A stretch of 64,000 nt of DNA from Macropodus opercularis (lineage: Eukaryota; Chordata; Actinopteri; Anabantiformes; Osphronemidae). Position 1 is the stretch's first letter; each line of letters begins with the position of its first letter. The stretch is from the NCBI GenBank assembly GCA_030770545.1, contig CM061090.1, positions 9,069,501 through 9,133,500 of the forward strand, written 5' to 3'. The notes beneath the pieces were generated by a model that saw only the letters and a list, made by a program, of their open reading frames with translations, made no database searches and was not told where the DNA came from. The translations under genes were made by a program, and so were the position numbers. Positions 27,701 to 42,700 of the stretch are shown here, one piece after another.

Positions 27701-30700
27701 CATGGGCACAAACGTATTTTTGGTCTTCTTTTCTATTTGGCTCTCCACAATGGCCTGGATGTTATTAGAGGTGGTCTGGACAGAAAGAAGGACAGATTGA
27801 AGATGTTCGCTCTTCATTCTGTGAATAAGGGTCAGTCATTCAAAGTCAAATGAGTGGGATGCATTAGTTCATAGGCGACAACTGTGAGTGAAATCTGGCT
27901 GACATACGTACAGGGTTGGGAATGTCTGGCACAGAATATTAATATAAGAATATACAGAAACAATAGTAATCTAAGCACTGCAGTAACATGGAACACAGAC
28001 ACAGGTAAATAAAGAAAGGCAGAAGAGAAATTATGGACCCTTATTGGTTTAATAAACTTAACATCAATAAAACCTAAGAACAAAATACGTCTTTGCACCG
28101 GTGCTTACATTTGTTTAAGCAAATTAATTTTAGAAATATGGCAGAACAAGAACACAAACAGACTAAAGGCACTAACCTGTGAAGATATGTTGATAGTAAG
28201 GGCAGTCCATTTGCTGTCCAAGCCCTGGAGGACACTCTGGGCAACCAAGGTTTTACCAGTTCCCACTGGCCCTGTAAGCAGCACTGGGTACTGAGCCAGC
28301 ACCAGGGTCTTTACCAGGAAATTATAGCGAACTGTGTCCACAGTAGGAACTATAATCTTATAGAAGGGAGCGCTGCAGAGGGGAAAGTATGTATTTAGAT
28401 GTTAATGACACATCACCCAGTTCTTCAGCTTATTCCACTTTAGTTGGTCAAGAGTGGAATGGATCTAACATCCCCATATTCACACACATTTAAAACTGTG
28501 TACAGCGCCTGGTTATTTACCTCGTATTGTAGCGCCAGCCCTTTGGCAGCTTGTCTTCAAAAGAAGTCCAGTTTCTGTTCTTAGTGTCCACAAAATACTC
28601 ATAAACCGTGTCCTACAAGAGTGGATATAAAAGAATTCAGAGAATGGTGGTGACATCAAAAACAGATTCATTTATTTGGTTTGCTGGTGTAAAGTCTGTC
28701 ACCATTATGACAGTGTTTTTCCTGCCAAAGCTATTAAAAGGGGTTCAAACAAAATGATGGTTCTCAGAGGACCTTGACCGGGAAAGTTCCGTCCATCTCT
28801 CTCAGGAAGTTGTCCATCTTCTTGCGCCCATCCTCATCAACTGAGGCACAGATGGACCAGATAAGGCTGAATATGAACCACAGCTCCACCATTCTGCCTA
28901 AGTTTTCTGTATCTGAAATATTTACCTAGAGAAAAATAAATAAAGAAAAAATACCCATTGTTTTCATGCTATGGATAATCAGCTTTTGCTGTGGAACATG
29001 CTCATCATTGTTGAATTGAATAACTTTACTAATAATTTGCTCATCCTACAAACTGCTGTATATAAGGGTTTCAGAGATGAATTCCTCTTTTCATACCCCA
29101 TTGCTGGATGTAGCCAGGGAATCATAGAGGCGGCAGAGAGAGGTTATCCCATTAAGCTCAGTGATAGGGATCAGCTCCTTACAGTTGTTCTTCTTAAAGT
29201 TAAGTGTGCTTTCTATATATTTCTCAAACAAAGACTTTAAATGGTCCACCTCGACCTGTAAAAAGAGAAAATAGACAAAGGAGTATGGAAAAACAAGTAG
29301 ATAAAAATTATTCATTGTTAATTCTTGTTTTCTCATGTTCCTCTGATAAATGTAAAAATATAATAGTATACCTTGTTACGCCTGTCGAGCCAAGACCGAA
29401 CAAAAGGCTTCCATCCCAGATCCATGTAATCGTTGTAGACCATCCCACAGCGAGACACAGTAGCTGGAGAGGCCATTGCCAGGTTCTCCACTTCAAACAG
29501 CAGGGAGACCTATGGCAACATTATGCACATTCGGATTTGCTATTGTGATCATCTTAGTGCATGTTTTACAGTGATACAGTAATGATATGGTACAGTCATA
29601 ACCTTTTAACATCCTGCTCCAGATTTTTCGTCTTGTATTTCTCGTTTAATTGTGCTGAACTTAACGTAACCTGACTGAGATATCTTTATCACTCAGCAAA
29701 CTGAAAATACTCCGTCTACTGGTGCAGTAGTGTAGGACTGACAAAGAAAAAAGAAAGAAGGAAGGGAGGGAAGAAGAAAGGAAGGTAGGGAGGGCTGGAT
29801 GGATGTGGATGAGGAAGGTAGGGGGAAGTAGGTAGGAGGCACCTCTAGCGCCTCTTCTTTGCGAAAGAAGAATTGACTTTGTAATGTGACTGGACGTCTA
29901 GAAGCTTTTCAAAATATAGCAAAAAAATTAAGTGATTTCTTGTCTGTGTTTTTCCAGACAAGAAAATGCCTAAAATGCCAAGTTTTGTTCCCACCTGTTC
30001 GGGCATTGAGATCCGCTCTCCATTGATGAGAGTGAGCACCTTGTTGTCATCCATAACAGAATTCATGCTCTCTATCCACAGTGTGTCAACAGGACCATCA
30101 AACACAATCCACTTCTCATCTGGTTTCTGATCTATAGAAACATCATAGATGCAACATGTATCAAATATAGTAACATAGTCATAAAAACATTTCCAACAAT
30201 CTTAGGTCAGTTGGGTGTTAATACTATTACAAATACTTTTGTAATACTAATTTAAAAAAAAAAGAAAAAAAGTCAACGCTTTCATTTATAGAAATTCATT
30301 GCATACTGATCATTAAAAACGATGGGAGGGGGATGGGTTTTCTGCAGTCTGTGTTCAAGTTCAAAGATGATGAACAAACATATTAAAATGTTTAAAATGA
30401 ATAATTACTACAACCTAAGTAAGGCAGTGTGCTCTAGCTTGGCTGTGTACCAATAGCAATTACTTCCTGTCTGAAATTCGGTAAACCTTAAAGATCATCA
30501 TCAACATCATTCAGTTTACTTTAAAAATAACTTCTTCTCAAATGTGTGTAAAAATAAGCATCTTCAGCATTAGCACCTGCACAGGCCAATCTCATGAGAC
30601 AAGATAGCACTCCATCACTCCACTCATTGGTGGAGAGATCTTTTTCTCCATACAGCTCCCCCAGGCTCATGGCTTTGGGATTTAGAGGATGCACCTGTTA

Positions 30701-33700
30701 TGCCACCACGTAAGTGATCACGATAAAGAGATAACACAAAGCACACATAGCATTAACGAAGATTATAGTAGCTCAAGGTTATTTTAGTCTCAAAGATGAG
30801 AAAATATGAGAACACTACTGACATGGAATCTATACAGTACATGGAATAAATGGATGCTTGACAAGAAACACAATTTGATTCTAATTTTTCTATGTATATA
30901 AGTATATACGTGAGGAAACAAAAGTGATTTCATTATATACTGTATCTCACGTTTTGACTTGTTTTAGTGTGTGTGCAAGTATCTTTGTAAAGTCTGGCAA
31001 CAAAGAGACAGACTGATGGTGTGAACCTAGGACGAATTAGGCTGAAAGAAGGAAAGTTGTAAAAAACTAGTAGCAATATAATATAGTCAGAAAGAAAACG
31101 CAGAGAATGTAGTGTCTCTAGTTTTTAGATTTTGTTACAAATGTAACCGTTTATTTGAACTGGGTTGTCAAAATAAATACACTGACAATTAATATAAATA
31201 ATACATTTATAACTTATTTCTACTCCATCCATACCCACCTGAATTGGCTGAAAGCCAGACACCCCCTTCTGGTGCAGGACAGTGTGAGCACTCTGAAGGG
31301 TCCTCCATGTAACACTCTTCGCACTGCCAGTCTTTCCGACCAGCATGGAGGAGTGTCGGGAGTTTTTGGTCTCATAAAGCTGGATAACTTTAGTCACAAT
31401 GAAAGGAGTCACTTGCAAACCATTACCACGAAGCTCCATCTCAATAGCCTCCTTCAACTGCAACAAAATGATAAGAATGATGAACAGTGGTTTCTGACTG
31501 CATTCTGTGCAATGCAATCTTCACAGTGATAAATTATGTATGTGACGATGGCAGTCATACAGAAAATGGACAGGCAGTGTACAGTATGTCTACTCTGGTG
31601 CTACAATTAACACGAAAAGAAGCTGACAGTTCTAAGGAAAGCCTCTTGGGACAAATGAATAAAGGCTCTATCATAAAGAACAGGTACATTGAAGTGCTTG
31701 AGAGCATTACTGCTGCTCTACAGTTGCGCGGTTTACCTTTCCATAATCTATAACGGGTGTTTCCACAGCAGGGAACAAATCCTCGGTGATGCCATTAAAC
31801 AGTGGCAGATCAGCAGAGGTGAGTTTAGCAGTGTTCATGTCCTTCAAAGCCATTAACAGAATCTGAGGACAGAGGTGCAATGAGCATGTCAGTCATAGCA
31901 GAAGAAGGACTTCAGCATGGTATTTTAATCTTCCTTAAATTGGTATTAGACGTGAGAAAAAGAATGTGTAACCAAAATTTTAAAATCACTAATGTGTTAA
32001 AAAGAAGCCCTGCCAACAGTTCATTTGAATCTCTCCTTTCATGTTTAGGTGTTTTAGGTTAATGCAAGGTTGTTTAAGGGTCTTAACTATTAATACGTTG
32101 AGCACTTTATTATCACGTGAGATACAGTTAGGCAAAGAAAGGAAGAAGGACCTACTTCTTCATCAGAAATGTTGGGGCAAGAGCGACGCTTTTTCCCAGC
32201 ATAGCGTAGCAAGGAAGTGAGAGCGCGCAGGCCGAAATCATAGTGGTCCTGTTTAGACAGCTGCTGCATGGCCAGAGAATACAGGGTGAACACCTTCTTA
32301 GCCAGGAGCTATTCCATCAAAGACAAAGACAGAGGAAAATTATCATAAGGATAGCTAGGTTTGACAAAACCAATGCCTGGCAGGTTGTGCTGAGCATCAA
32401 GTAATCACCATGATACTAAACTGGGCCAGTCAAAAAAACAAAAAAATCTTCTGGACTTCTGTACTGTAAGTCGTAGTACTGTACCTTACAGTTGTTAAAG
32501 CCCTCTCCAAACAGTATTATCTCAGCAATTAGTGTAGAATCTGGAACCACCATAGAGATTGGTCTAAACATGGACTTGAGATTGTCTGGAAGCTCAGTAC
32601 GACCAGCATAACCTAGAAAAACAAACATGGTGGGGAAACTTACAATGCAGAGACAAAATACAATGCAGTTCTAAAGAGATCCACCAACACTGTATTTAAT
32701 ATTGTGCTTATTACTTATACGTACCTGGATTCATGGTGATGAAAATGCCACATGATGCCACCAGACTTATGTGTTGTCCATCAAAATGAAATTTGGACTG
32801 TCCAGCTGAGAGAGCAGACAGGATGGAGAGGATCTGCTGGGCCACTACTGACAACACCTCAATGTTGATACGGTTGAACTCATCGAAGCAGCCCCACGCG
32901 CCTGTCTGTTTACAGTCAACACAAAAAACAATTACATTATATTAATACAACTGATCACACAGTAAGTCTTCAATTTAACATAGTCACTAATGTTATCTAT
33001 ACCTGTGCCAGTCCTGAGTACATGCGTCCCATGGACTTGTAGTCCAGGCCTTCAGAACAGTTGACTACAATGACGTACATGCCTAGTGCTTTGCCTAGGT
33101 CCTTTACTGTCTCTGTCTTTCCGGTGCCAGCTGGGCCTTTAGGAGACCCCCCACGATGGAGATGGAGTGCCGTTGTCAGCGTCATGTAACACCTGAACAG
33201 TCAGTCAGTAAAGGAAAAGTTAATTTATCAAACTAGTAGTTTGATTAATTTGCACTAAATACTTTCATAATGTAATTATAATAAACCATGTACTGTATAA
33301 ACTAATTAAGAAAATGATGGCTGAGATGCAAAATACAGGCTAACGCTAGGCTGTCTGCTCTATTATAATTTGCAAGTACTAATGGCAACTTGCTCTTCAA
33401 CCCTGAGAATAACGTTGATATTTTACATTTACGTACTAAAATATTTAAGAATAAAAAACAAAATAAATTGACAGTGATGCCTTTGTTAACTGGTGCAACT
33501 ATGTTATTGTGACCTGTCAGTAAGTGGAGTAATGGCCAGGCGTCCAGAGTTGCCCAAGTATTCATAGCCATAGTTGAAATGTGAGTTGGTTTGTCGGACG
33601 ATGCAATCATTCACATCCTGTGGGGAGAAGATACAAAGAAAGACACTGACATCCTTCAGTGAATGTTTTCTTGGGCTCCGTCCAACTCAGCTCAGCATCA

Positions 33701-36700
33701 TTGATAACGTGTTGCCATCATACAGGTTATTTATTATACTGAGTTGAAGAGAGTGAAACATAAAATATAAAATTAAGTTGGGTTATGTAGTGCTTTTTAA
33801 AATGCTGCTACAAAGATACAGTTTTGCAAATGTGCATTTTTTGTTTGTGCAAAATGCATCTCCACAAACTACTGATCTGCACCTGTCCAACTCTATAAAA
33901 TATCAGTAATAAATAAACTCACTGTGAAGATACAGTATCAGGACTATTTGCTCAGCAGGTATTCTAATCATGCATCATAGAAACAGTTCAGACTGCAATT
34001 ATTCAGCAAAGTAGTTGCTTTGTACAGGAAGTTGTTCCTTCTTAGCAAAGCAAATCTGGCTTCCTTTAAACCTTCTAAGGTCTTTTCTTAAAGATTTTTA
34101 GTCTTTTTCATTGAGATCTCTGTGGACGTCATATTGGTACAGTGCCTCCAGTCACAGAGCTGCTAAATGCCTATGGTGGATGTTAACTCCATCTCTGTTA
34201 TCTGCTCTATGAGATAATGAATTTGGTCAAATAACATGTCAGTCTATCATCCTTTGGGCCCATGTGAATAAAGGTGCTGAGCTTAAACTAACCCTTTGCC
34301 GAAATGACTGCTTGTTAAAGATTATTTCATACTTCATTTTATACATACTTTGTCTGTCTGTCTTACATCTCACTCAGATCATACCTTCTCCCAGTATAGT
34401 CTCAGCTGGCAGAGCCACTCAAAGGCAGTGACATCACGGCAGCCTGTCTTGATCAGCTTGTCAATGACATCCCGAGCATGAACCTCCACTGTGACCAGAG
34501 CTACAATCTTTAGACGTAGAACTTTGGACAGGTCTCCACGGATGATCTCAGAATAGCTCTGAAGCATGGAGACCTGAGAAACAAATGCATTTAAGGCTAC
34601 TTAAGTTGAACAAGGAATTATACTGTAATTGTTTTTTAATATTCTCCTCATATGAAATACAGTTGAGGAAGATGATCACAGTACATGGTAAAAAGACTGT
34701 ATTGAGTACAGTAGCAATCATTCACACCTTTTTCTCTTTAATGGACCTTAGGGCTGCCTTGTCACCTCTCTCCTTGCTGATAATGAGAGCTTTAGTGACA
34801 TCAGTGGTCCACTGGATCTGACTGGCTGTGATCAGCATCTAAAACATAAAAATGTGATTAACCTGGTTTAAAGACTGCTATTCTGTTTAGTATCCAGTGA
34901 CAGTCCCATGACAAGCACTTAATAAAAGTCTATAGAAATGGGGGTGTGGCAATTCTCACTTAAAAATGTCGAATTTGTAAGCTGGGTAAAAATTGGTGCA
35001 AATGTTGAGTAAAGCACATCAGGCTTACTGAGTAAAGTTACATTTGATATTACACAGTGAAAGACAAATACATTTACTTTGCTTTCAAATGCAGCTTCAG
35101 CTCTTTTTGTGACAATAAGATACAATAAGTCAAGCACAAGTCGCAATGAAGGCAATTGAAAAGGAAAGAAAAGAAAAATGTACCTGTCCTGGCCAGTCTT
35201 TGACCCATTTGTCTCTCTGTTCGGTCATTTTCTTGAGCGCTACAAGGCAGCCGTTCAGACAATCTTTCAGTGTGATACGCATGGTCTTTTCAACGTCACA
35301 CAACCAAACCTAAATGCAAACAAAACGAAATAATTATATTCCACAACTGTGCACTATGACTCTATTTATTGTGTTTATCATAGGTAACTCGTCATAATCA
35401 TAATCATCATCACTGCTGTACCTCCACAGGTCTGTCCACTTGTACTGACTGGATGAGCTCAATGTACTCTCCATCAGCAGAAAACATTCCAGTAGCACCT
35501 GTTTTATTTCCCACCTATGGAAGACATAAGTATATGTGTGCAATGAGTACACATGGATAAAATGTTTTACAGCATCATTGTATGGCTACAGTGACACAAT
35601 TAAATCAGTTAAATTACTGTTCCCTAGATGAAGTAACATGTATGTGAGCTTTTAATTATGTAATTTCTGTGCCTTTTCTATGCGTAGGCTCCTGATGTTG
35701 TCAAAACATTTTTTCAAGTGCGGTTGAAGGGCTTCTGGGTTCTGTGACTGTCCCAGGATCTCCAGCACATCATCATTGGACAGGAAGTAGAATCTTGGAA
35801 ATAACTGCCTCTTGGTTTCCAGATACATGTCCAGGGACTTCTGGATTTCCTCTAGCTTGGCACTCATCTCTGACAATGTCTCTAGTAAGCCTGAAGGACA
35901 GAGACGCAAGGCGGACTGCAGGTTTCACATATTAAATATAGTTTCTATTCGCACTTGTACAATAATGGATTATTTGTGTTAATCTATGTGTCAAACAGTA
36001 TGACTTACTTTTAACAGTCTATATAATAAACAGTAATAGATGAATTCTGCCTTTCTTGCTAAAACTTGTTAGGACGTTACCCTTCTGAACTCATTTCATA
36101 TTATATATAGACCTCTTTACTTTCACACCCTGAAAACCCAGAAAACTGAATCTGACATGCACATTTTTAAAACAATGGGGAACAGGTTCATACCAGTGTG
36201 GTGTGTGCCTCGCAAGGCATTGTTATCTTTATGAAGTTTGCTCATGATCATTTTCCAACTAGAACTAATATCTTCAAACTGTTTGCACTCTTGCGGCAGC
36301 TGCTCCCTGATGTCCTTTCCTTGAAAAATGCTCTAGAGAGGATAAAAACCAAGACAATAGCAGGGTGGGAGATACAGTACGACAGTAGTGGACAAAGGTA
36401 AATTGTGTAAGGACCTAACAAATAAAGTGATGATATAATGAACTGATAACAGCACAAACTACCGGACTGTGAGGAAAGTGACCATCAGCAAGTCACCAAA
36501 TTTATTTGCACTGGTGTGCATTACCGTGTGAACATTGCAGGCCTCATTTAGAATGCAGGCTACTGTATCAACAATGTTGCAGGCATGCACAGATTGTTTT
36601 ATAAAGTATGAAATAAAACAACATATATGTACCTCCAGATAAATCCACTGACGCTGCACGGTGAGGATCATTTCAGTGACCTCAAGCACGTGCAAGAGCT

Positions 36701-39700
36701 GTCGCTCCCAGGAGTCCACCTCCTGCTCAAAGACTTTCACATACCGAGAAGCCTTCATTGTGGACAAGATAACCTGGTTGTCCTCTAGGGCCTGGAAAAC
36801 CTCCTCTGTACCTCTGAGGAAAACACAGTGGGAGAAGAAAACATGAAAGTTGATGAATATTTAAACCTATCTGCTAATTACAGTTCTCCTTTGAGCAGAC
36901 TTCTTTTTTCAGACATCTCTCTTTTATTGTTAAACTAAGCAAAACTTTTTTATGTATTATCTAATTAAATTTTCAAATTCACTTCACTTTGTACAGTATA
37001 TGCACTTGTTAAACACAACTTTTGTCACTGATCACTTAGAGACTTACTAAAAGAGCAATAAGACATAAAGGCTCACTTTCTCACCTTAGCCAGTAATGTA
37101 TCTTATCTTTGTAAGGTGCAATGTCTAGGAATGTTACCTCCCAAGTCTTGATAACGCTTTCCAGACCCTTAAATACAAAAATACAAGAAATGTTAATAGA
37201 CAGAAGACACCAGGTTGGGGAAGGGTGGCAAAATGAAGGGACAACATTTATTATGGACATTTCTACAAGACACACGTGGACAATTTTATGTAACCTTTAC
37301 TTATGTTTTAGTGTTTCAATTTGTCACTCACTTTCTGACTCCTCACTCTCCCTAAACAAAATGAATCAGAATACAGTCCCAATCTGATGTTTAAGGAAAT
37401 GTGCAAAGTGAATTTTTGAAAAATGTTGTTTAATTTAATCAAAGCCAACCAATTGGCTCAATTCTTTTTTAAATACTAATGAGAGGCAGACATGGCTACT
37501 CTATGATATGGCTGTGGCTGCTACAGCAGGCCTGAAAAGCCACTGAAGAAAGCCTTCCGCCTTCTGGCTTTGCTTACAGAAGAAGCTATAAAAAGGCCAA
37601 GTGAGTGTGTGGAAAAGACCCAACCTGCTCTATGGAAAGTTCCTTGGTGGCAGCGCCAGAGATATCACAGATCTTGTCAGCAAACTTGTCTAGACCCAGA
37701 GAGATCATCTTCTCCAGAGTGAATTCAGCACTGGTGTGGTCAAAAGAGCACTGCAGGTCCTCACAGATTTGCTTCCAGTGCCTGAAAGTAGGGTTATTCA
37801 ACACACTTTCTGTTGTTCTGTAGCAACAGAGCTTTCATTTGAGACTATTTTTTTATTTATTACAGAATAAAAAAGTCTCCTCAGTACAAAAAGCGCAGAA
37901 GGTAAGGGCACTCTAGTGTGTGACAGTAAAATGTAATTCTTCTATAAAAGATTATTATTATTAATTTTGCAGACCAGATCTATAATATATGCCTGAATTG
38001 ATCTTTAGAACGTGCTTAGGTCATCTCCAAAATAAATGAGTACATGTTCTCTACTTTGAGTTGGTACCTGTCTCTCATGGCTGGATTCCTCATGCTGGTG
38101 ACGAGAGGGATGATCCGCCTGAACTGGTCAATCTTGTTTTTAGAGAAATCTATTATGTCCCACTCCTTGTCCTGCAATCAGAGATTAAAGTCCTGTTACT
38201 AAATATTGTAGATACTGATGTTAGCAACCAGTTATGTAAATTCTTGTAAATTCAGTGGTCACTGCAGGTATACCATTATACATGAATACATAGTGTAAAT
38301 CTAAATCTAAATTTGGCAGGGATTACAAGTACAGTAGAGCTTCTACATAGTTCATACAGTACCAAATTAATATTTGATTATAGCATTTTATGCAGTTCTC
38401 TACAAAGTCAAACTTGGCTGTGGCAAAACAGACCTTTAGTTCTCTCTGGAGTTTAAGCAGTTTTTTGAACATGTCCTGTGCTATGCTTTCCATATCGTCC
38501 GTGTGCAATGCCGCAAACTGACGCGTCTTCCATTCGTTCCATTTAGTGTTCCATTCTTCTGTGATCTCCCAGACTTCCTGCAGTTGGTCTATGTCCTGCC
38601 CAAGGCATACAGACACAAGCAAACATCAGTAGAAATAATACTGACACAACCACCAGTTCCACTATTTCAGTACAAGGTTAGTATTGGCAAGAAAGACAGT
38701 TTTCGAAAGAAACTAAGCATAACTTTTGAAAGCCTAGGGCATTTTTCTCACATCACTTGAAACATTCCTATTACTACGTAGACTACTAAACTGACTGAAA
38801 AACTACAAAGAATTATTTTACTTAAAATTTCAATTATAACGTACTCTCTAATAGTAATGATTCCTGGATTAAGTACTTTTTATTCACAAGTCTGCAAAAA
38901 GTTATGAATGCATGTGTTTGTTAGGAACATGAGTCTTGTGCTGTGCCAGACCTTCTCCATTGCTTGGATGGTTTTTGAAGGGGGCTGATCTACTTTGAAA
39001 AAGCCCAGCCCGTGAAGAATAGTGGTCTGTTCCTGTTTCAGAGTCTCCAGTTTGGTGCGATGCTCCACTATTTGTTTAAGAGCCAACCCAGTGCTCAATG
39101 CACTATCAAATGGACCTGAATGTGCAGATGGAAGCACTGTTTGTAAACAGTTTACTTTCACAAAACAATATTATAATAGTACAGATACACACACGCACAC
39201 AGAAACAAAGGGCATACAGCACTGTACATAATACAGTGGTTTGTTGGAGACCAAAGCAAATATTCATACAGATTCCTATACTGTATTGTGAAAGGCAATA
39301 TGAAACTAAAACGCAGAGCAGAAGTGAAGAATAGTGATGGGGCAGTAAGTCAGGGACTTGTGCTGTCAAAGAGGGAAGTAAGATTGTCAGACATCACCAG
39401 CAAAAATATTAAATGCAGGCTAGTGTAAGAAGATTGTAAGTGTAACCTGTGCTGCTGAACTCCTGCAGAATGCCCTGAATCTTTTTCTTAAACTCCTCAA
39501 AGGAGAGAATTAAACTGTTCTTAAACTTCTCCTTGTGTTTCTGCAGCATGATGTCGCTGTCAATCAACACCTGCTGGTACCACACCCACTCGTCATTCAG
39601 CACCTCACGCATATTCTGCACCTGTGGGTGAACCATATTTTGAAAATGTAATTATTGATGTTATTATATTATTGTGTTGTTTATGTGCATATATGTACAG

Positions 39701-42700
39701 TACACTACTTTTCACAGTACTGTAATCTGAAAAAATTATGAATTATAGTTATTTCAGTGATGATTGGTGATTTTTACATTTTAATCAAGATGAAAAATAT
39801 TATTTTGTTCAGTTTGTACCGACCTGGATTTTTAAAATTCTTTTCTGCATGAAGTACTTACAGCCTGTTCAACTGGGACTTCATATTTGTCGAGGATGGC
39901 AAACTGGTCATGGATGAGAGGAATCTGAGCTTCTGTCTTGGCTAAATTAAACTGCAGAGTCTCCAAGAGCTTAACGCTATCACCCAGCTCAGCCAGTGTC
40001 TGGGGGGGTTGTCTTAACCTAAACACACATACAAAACATAATAAGTGAACAACATTAACATACAGCATAAAATGTATACCCATGATCTGTAAAATTGGGA
40101 ATCTCCAAAGCAACATACTGTACTGTCTTCAAACTATACAGTACAGTCTCATGAATGTTCGAATCAAACGTTTAATGTAACCGTGTTTCTGTGGGAGAAA
40201 CCATTTTTGCTACACTTTCCCTCATGTACAAACCGTCCCACACCTTTTAGCATTGTCCTGTAGAGAAGCATGAAGTTCTTTTAGGCGGGTGCTGGCCATG
40301 TGGCTGAGCAGCTGAGTGAACTTGGTTTGCCACTCATTGCAGTGTTGCACCAGTGAGGACTTGAGAGGTGAACAGTCCAGCATGACAAATTGGATGTTTA
40401 CTACAGTCTCTTCCTGTTGAACACTGTTGGCCTTTTCTTTGTATCTACAGGTAAACAGAAAGAGGAAGAATAATGCTTTTTTATTGCAAAAAACACCTTT
40501 TGTTTAATGCACTTTATTATTAGTTTAGCCAATCTACAACGAACAGGTCAGGGGATAGAGAAGAGAGGAAGGAAGCTCTCATCTTTATAGTGAACAGCGG
40601 CCATAGTTAACATTTACCACATATTTCAATGCTTTAGGAACAAAAGCTTCGAAAACAGAAAGGTCAATAGACTCTACTCAACCAGTTGACATTCAAAATT
40701 TTGATTGCAGTACCTGGGAATATCTACATCAAACGAAGTAACCGGTGGGTTGAGTCTCTGATAGCGTTGTATAAAGGAGTCTTTGTCAATATGCCAGATG
40801 TCCCTGTATTTGTCCCAAACCTTCAGATAGGCCTGCAGTTGGCTAGCATTGGCTGTCATTGCTGAGGCAATTGTAGCCTGAATCCTCTTTATCTCCTCAT
40901 CTTGCTCTGTTGGGCAAAAGAGAACCGGGACATAATAAGGCAGAAGCCCAAGTTATGTGGTACATACATTGATCATTAATAATGTAATATATAATATAAT
41001 TAATAAAATTTCAAGATATATTAACTTTGGTTAGTAGAAAACGTATACTTAAAATATAGGCTTTACCTATGTTCATGTGTATGGGCTTCTCCTCTGACTG
41101 CTTGCAGTGAAGAAGTTCAGGCAGTCGTTTAAATTCTGAGATGGTGCTGATAATTTGAGGCATAATGTTCACCATCTCAGCAAGCTTTCCGAGAGTAGGG
41201 GAGAATTCCACCTGTAAAGGAAAAGACCCATAAACATGGGGTTGTCAGAGTACAGATGCCAGGCATACTGTTTGATATAGATGTTTGGATTATCTTGTCC
41301 TATGACATTTCAACAATGTCACACAGTGGTGATTGTGGTGACTGCGTATGCTGTAAGTGTGTGTTTCCTTAAGACTTTGTGTAGGTTAATGTGTCCCATA
41401 CAAAAAACAATCATGATAACAGTTCACTGTTCTGTATCATACTCTTACTATCACTGTATCTCATTTTAACTAATAGGGTTTGCCGTTACCTTAGATGTTG
41501 TCTGAGAAGTTGTCTCGCGAAGCGCTACAAGGACTTTAAACAATGGATTTGGAGAAGTCTTGCTGTCGCCGTTGATGGCCCTGCATAGCTTTTTCATGGA
41601 GTGTCTGATGTTGCTTCTAAACGCCTCTTCTATCATGCAGTCCACCTTCTTTGTGTAAGTCACCCAGTGCTCCGTGACCTTAAACAACAATTTGAAAAGG
41701 TACACACATGACATGGAGTACAAATGTTACAGGCACAAAAGGCTATGTTAGGAAAATATGAAATTAAATTGTGTTGGTGTTGTGTTGGTGTGTTACATTT
41801 ATCTTTATTAAATAATAAAAGAAATATTGCAACTCATTGCATTTACATTTCTAGTGAATGAATAAAAATAGCACAGCACCTCATATCCATCCTCAGAGAA
41901 GATGCTATAGATGTGGGTCATGAGGTCAACAATTTCCTGGTGTGCTGAGCGTAGAGTTTGCAGCTGGCTCTGCTGGTGAGCCTTTTGGTCATCCTCAAAC
42001 TCCAGATTCCTACAAATGCACAGAACACAACCAACACAGTAGAAATGTGGTCACATAGACCTGTTAAAATACCTCCATGTTTTCAATTTAAAGTAATCAA
42101 ATAAATATTACATTAAAATTAAGACACGTTGCATTAAATTATATCATGGATCTTTGTTAGTTGTGTTATTAGCAACCCAAAACGTAATTAACAATATGTG
42201 CAAAGGTCATTTATTCGTTTTTTATCCCCTGTCTCTCGTTACCTGTACACAGTCTTTCCATCAAGTCTAACCAGAAATGTTTCACTGATCTGGCCACAGA
42301 GGTTGGAGATGGACAAATTGGACACTTTGTAACTATCAACAGTCAGCTGCACCTACAGTGTAACAAGGAAAGGAGAATGTGTGCTCAGTACATTGTTGCC
42401 TGGAACATACTGCAATGGCTTATGTAAGTATAAATTCCATCTGTTCTAAAGCAAACAGGTAACACCTTTTCCCACATACCACTCAGAGAAGTTATTGATT
42501 TACTGCAACATTTTACACTGTAGGTAGCTGTCTAAACCTCAAAAGACAGTAAAGTAGTACAACCTTGTGAACCTGCAGCAGACAGTCACGTATGAAGACG
42601 TTGGAGGCTCCTTTAGTCAACCATGTGAGCTTGTTTAGGCCTGGCTGAATCTTCTTATCAATGCTGCGAATTCGCTCCTGAAATAGACCTAACTCACTGG

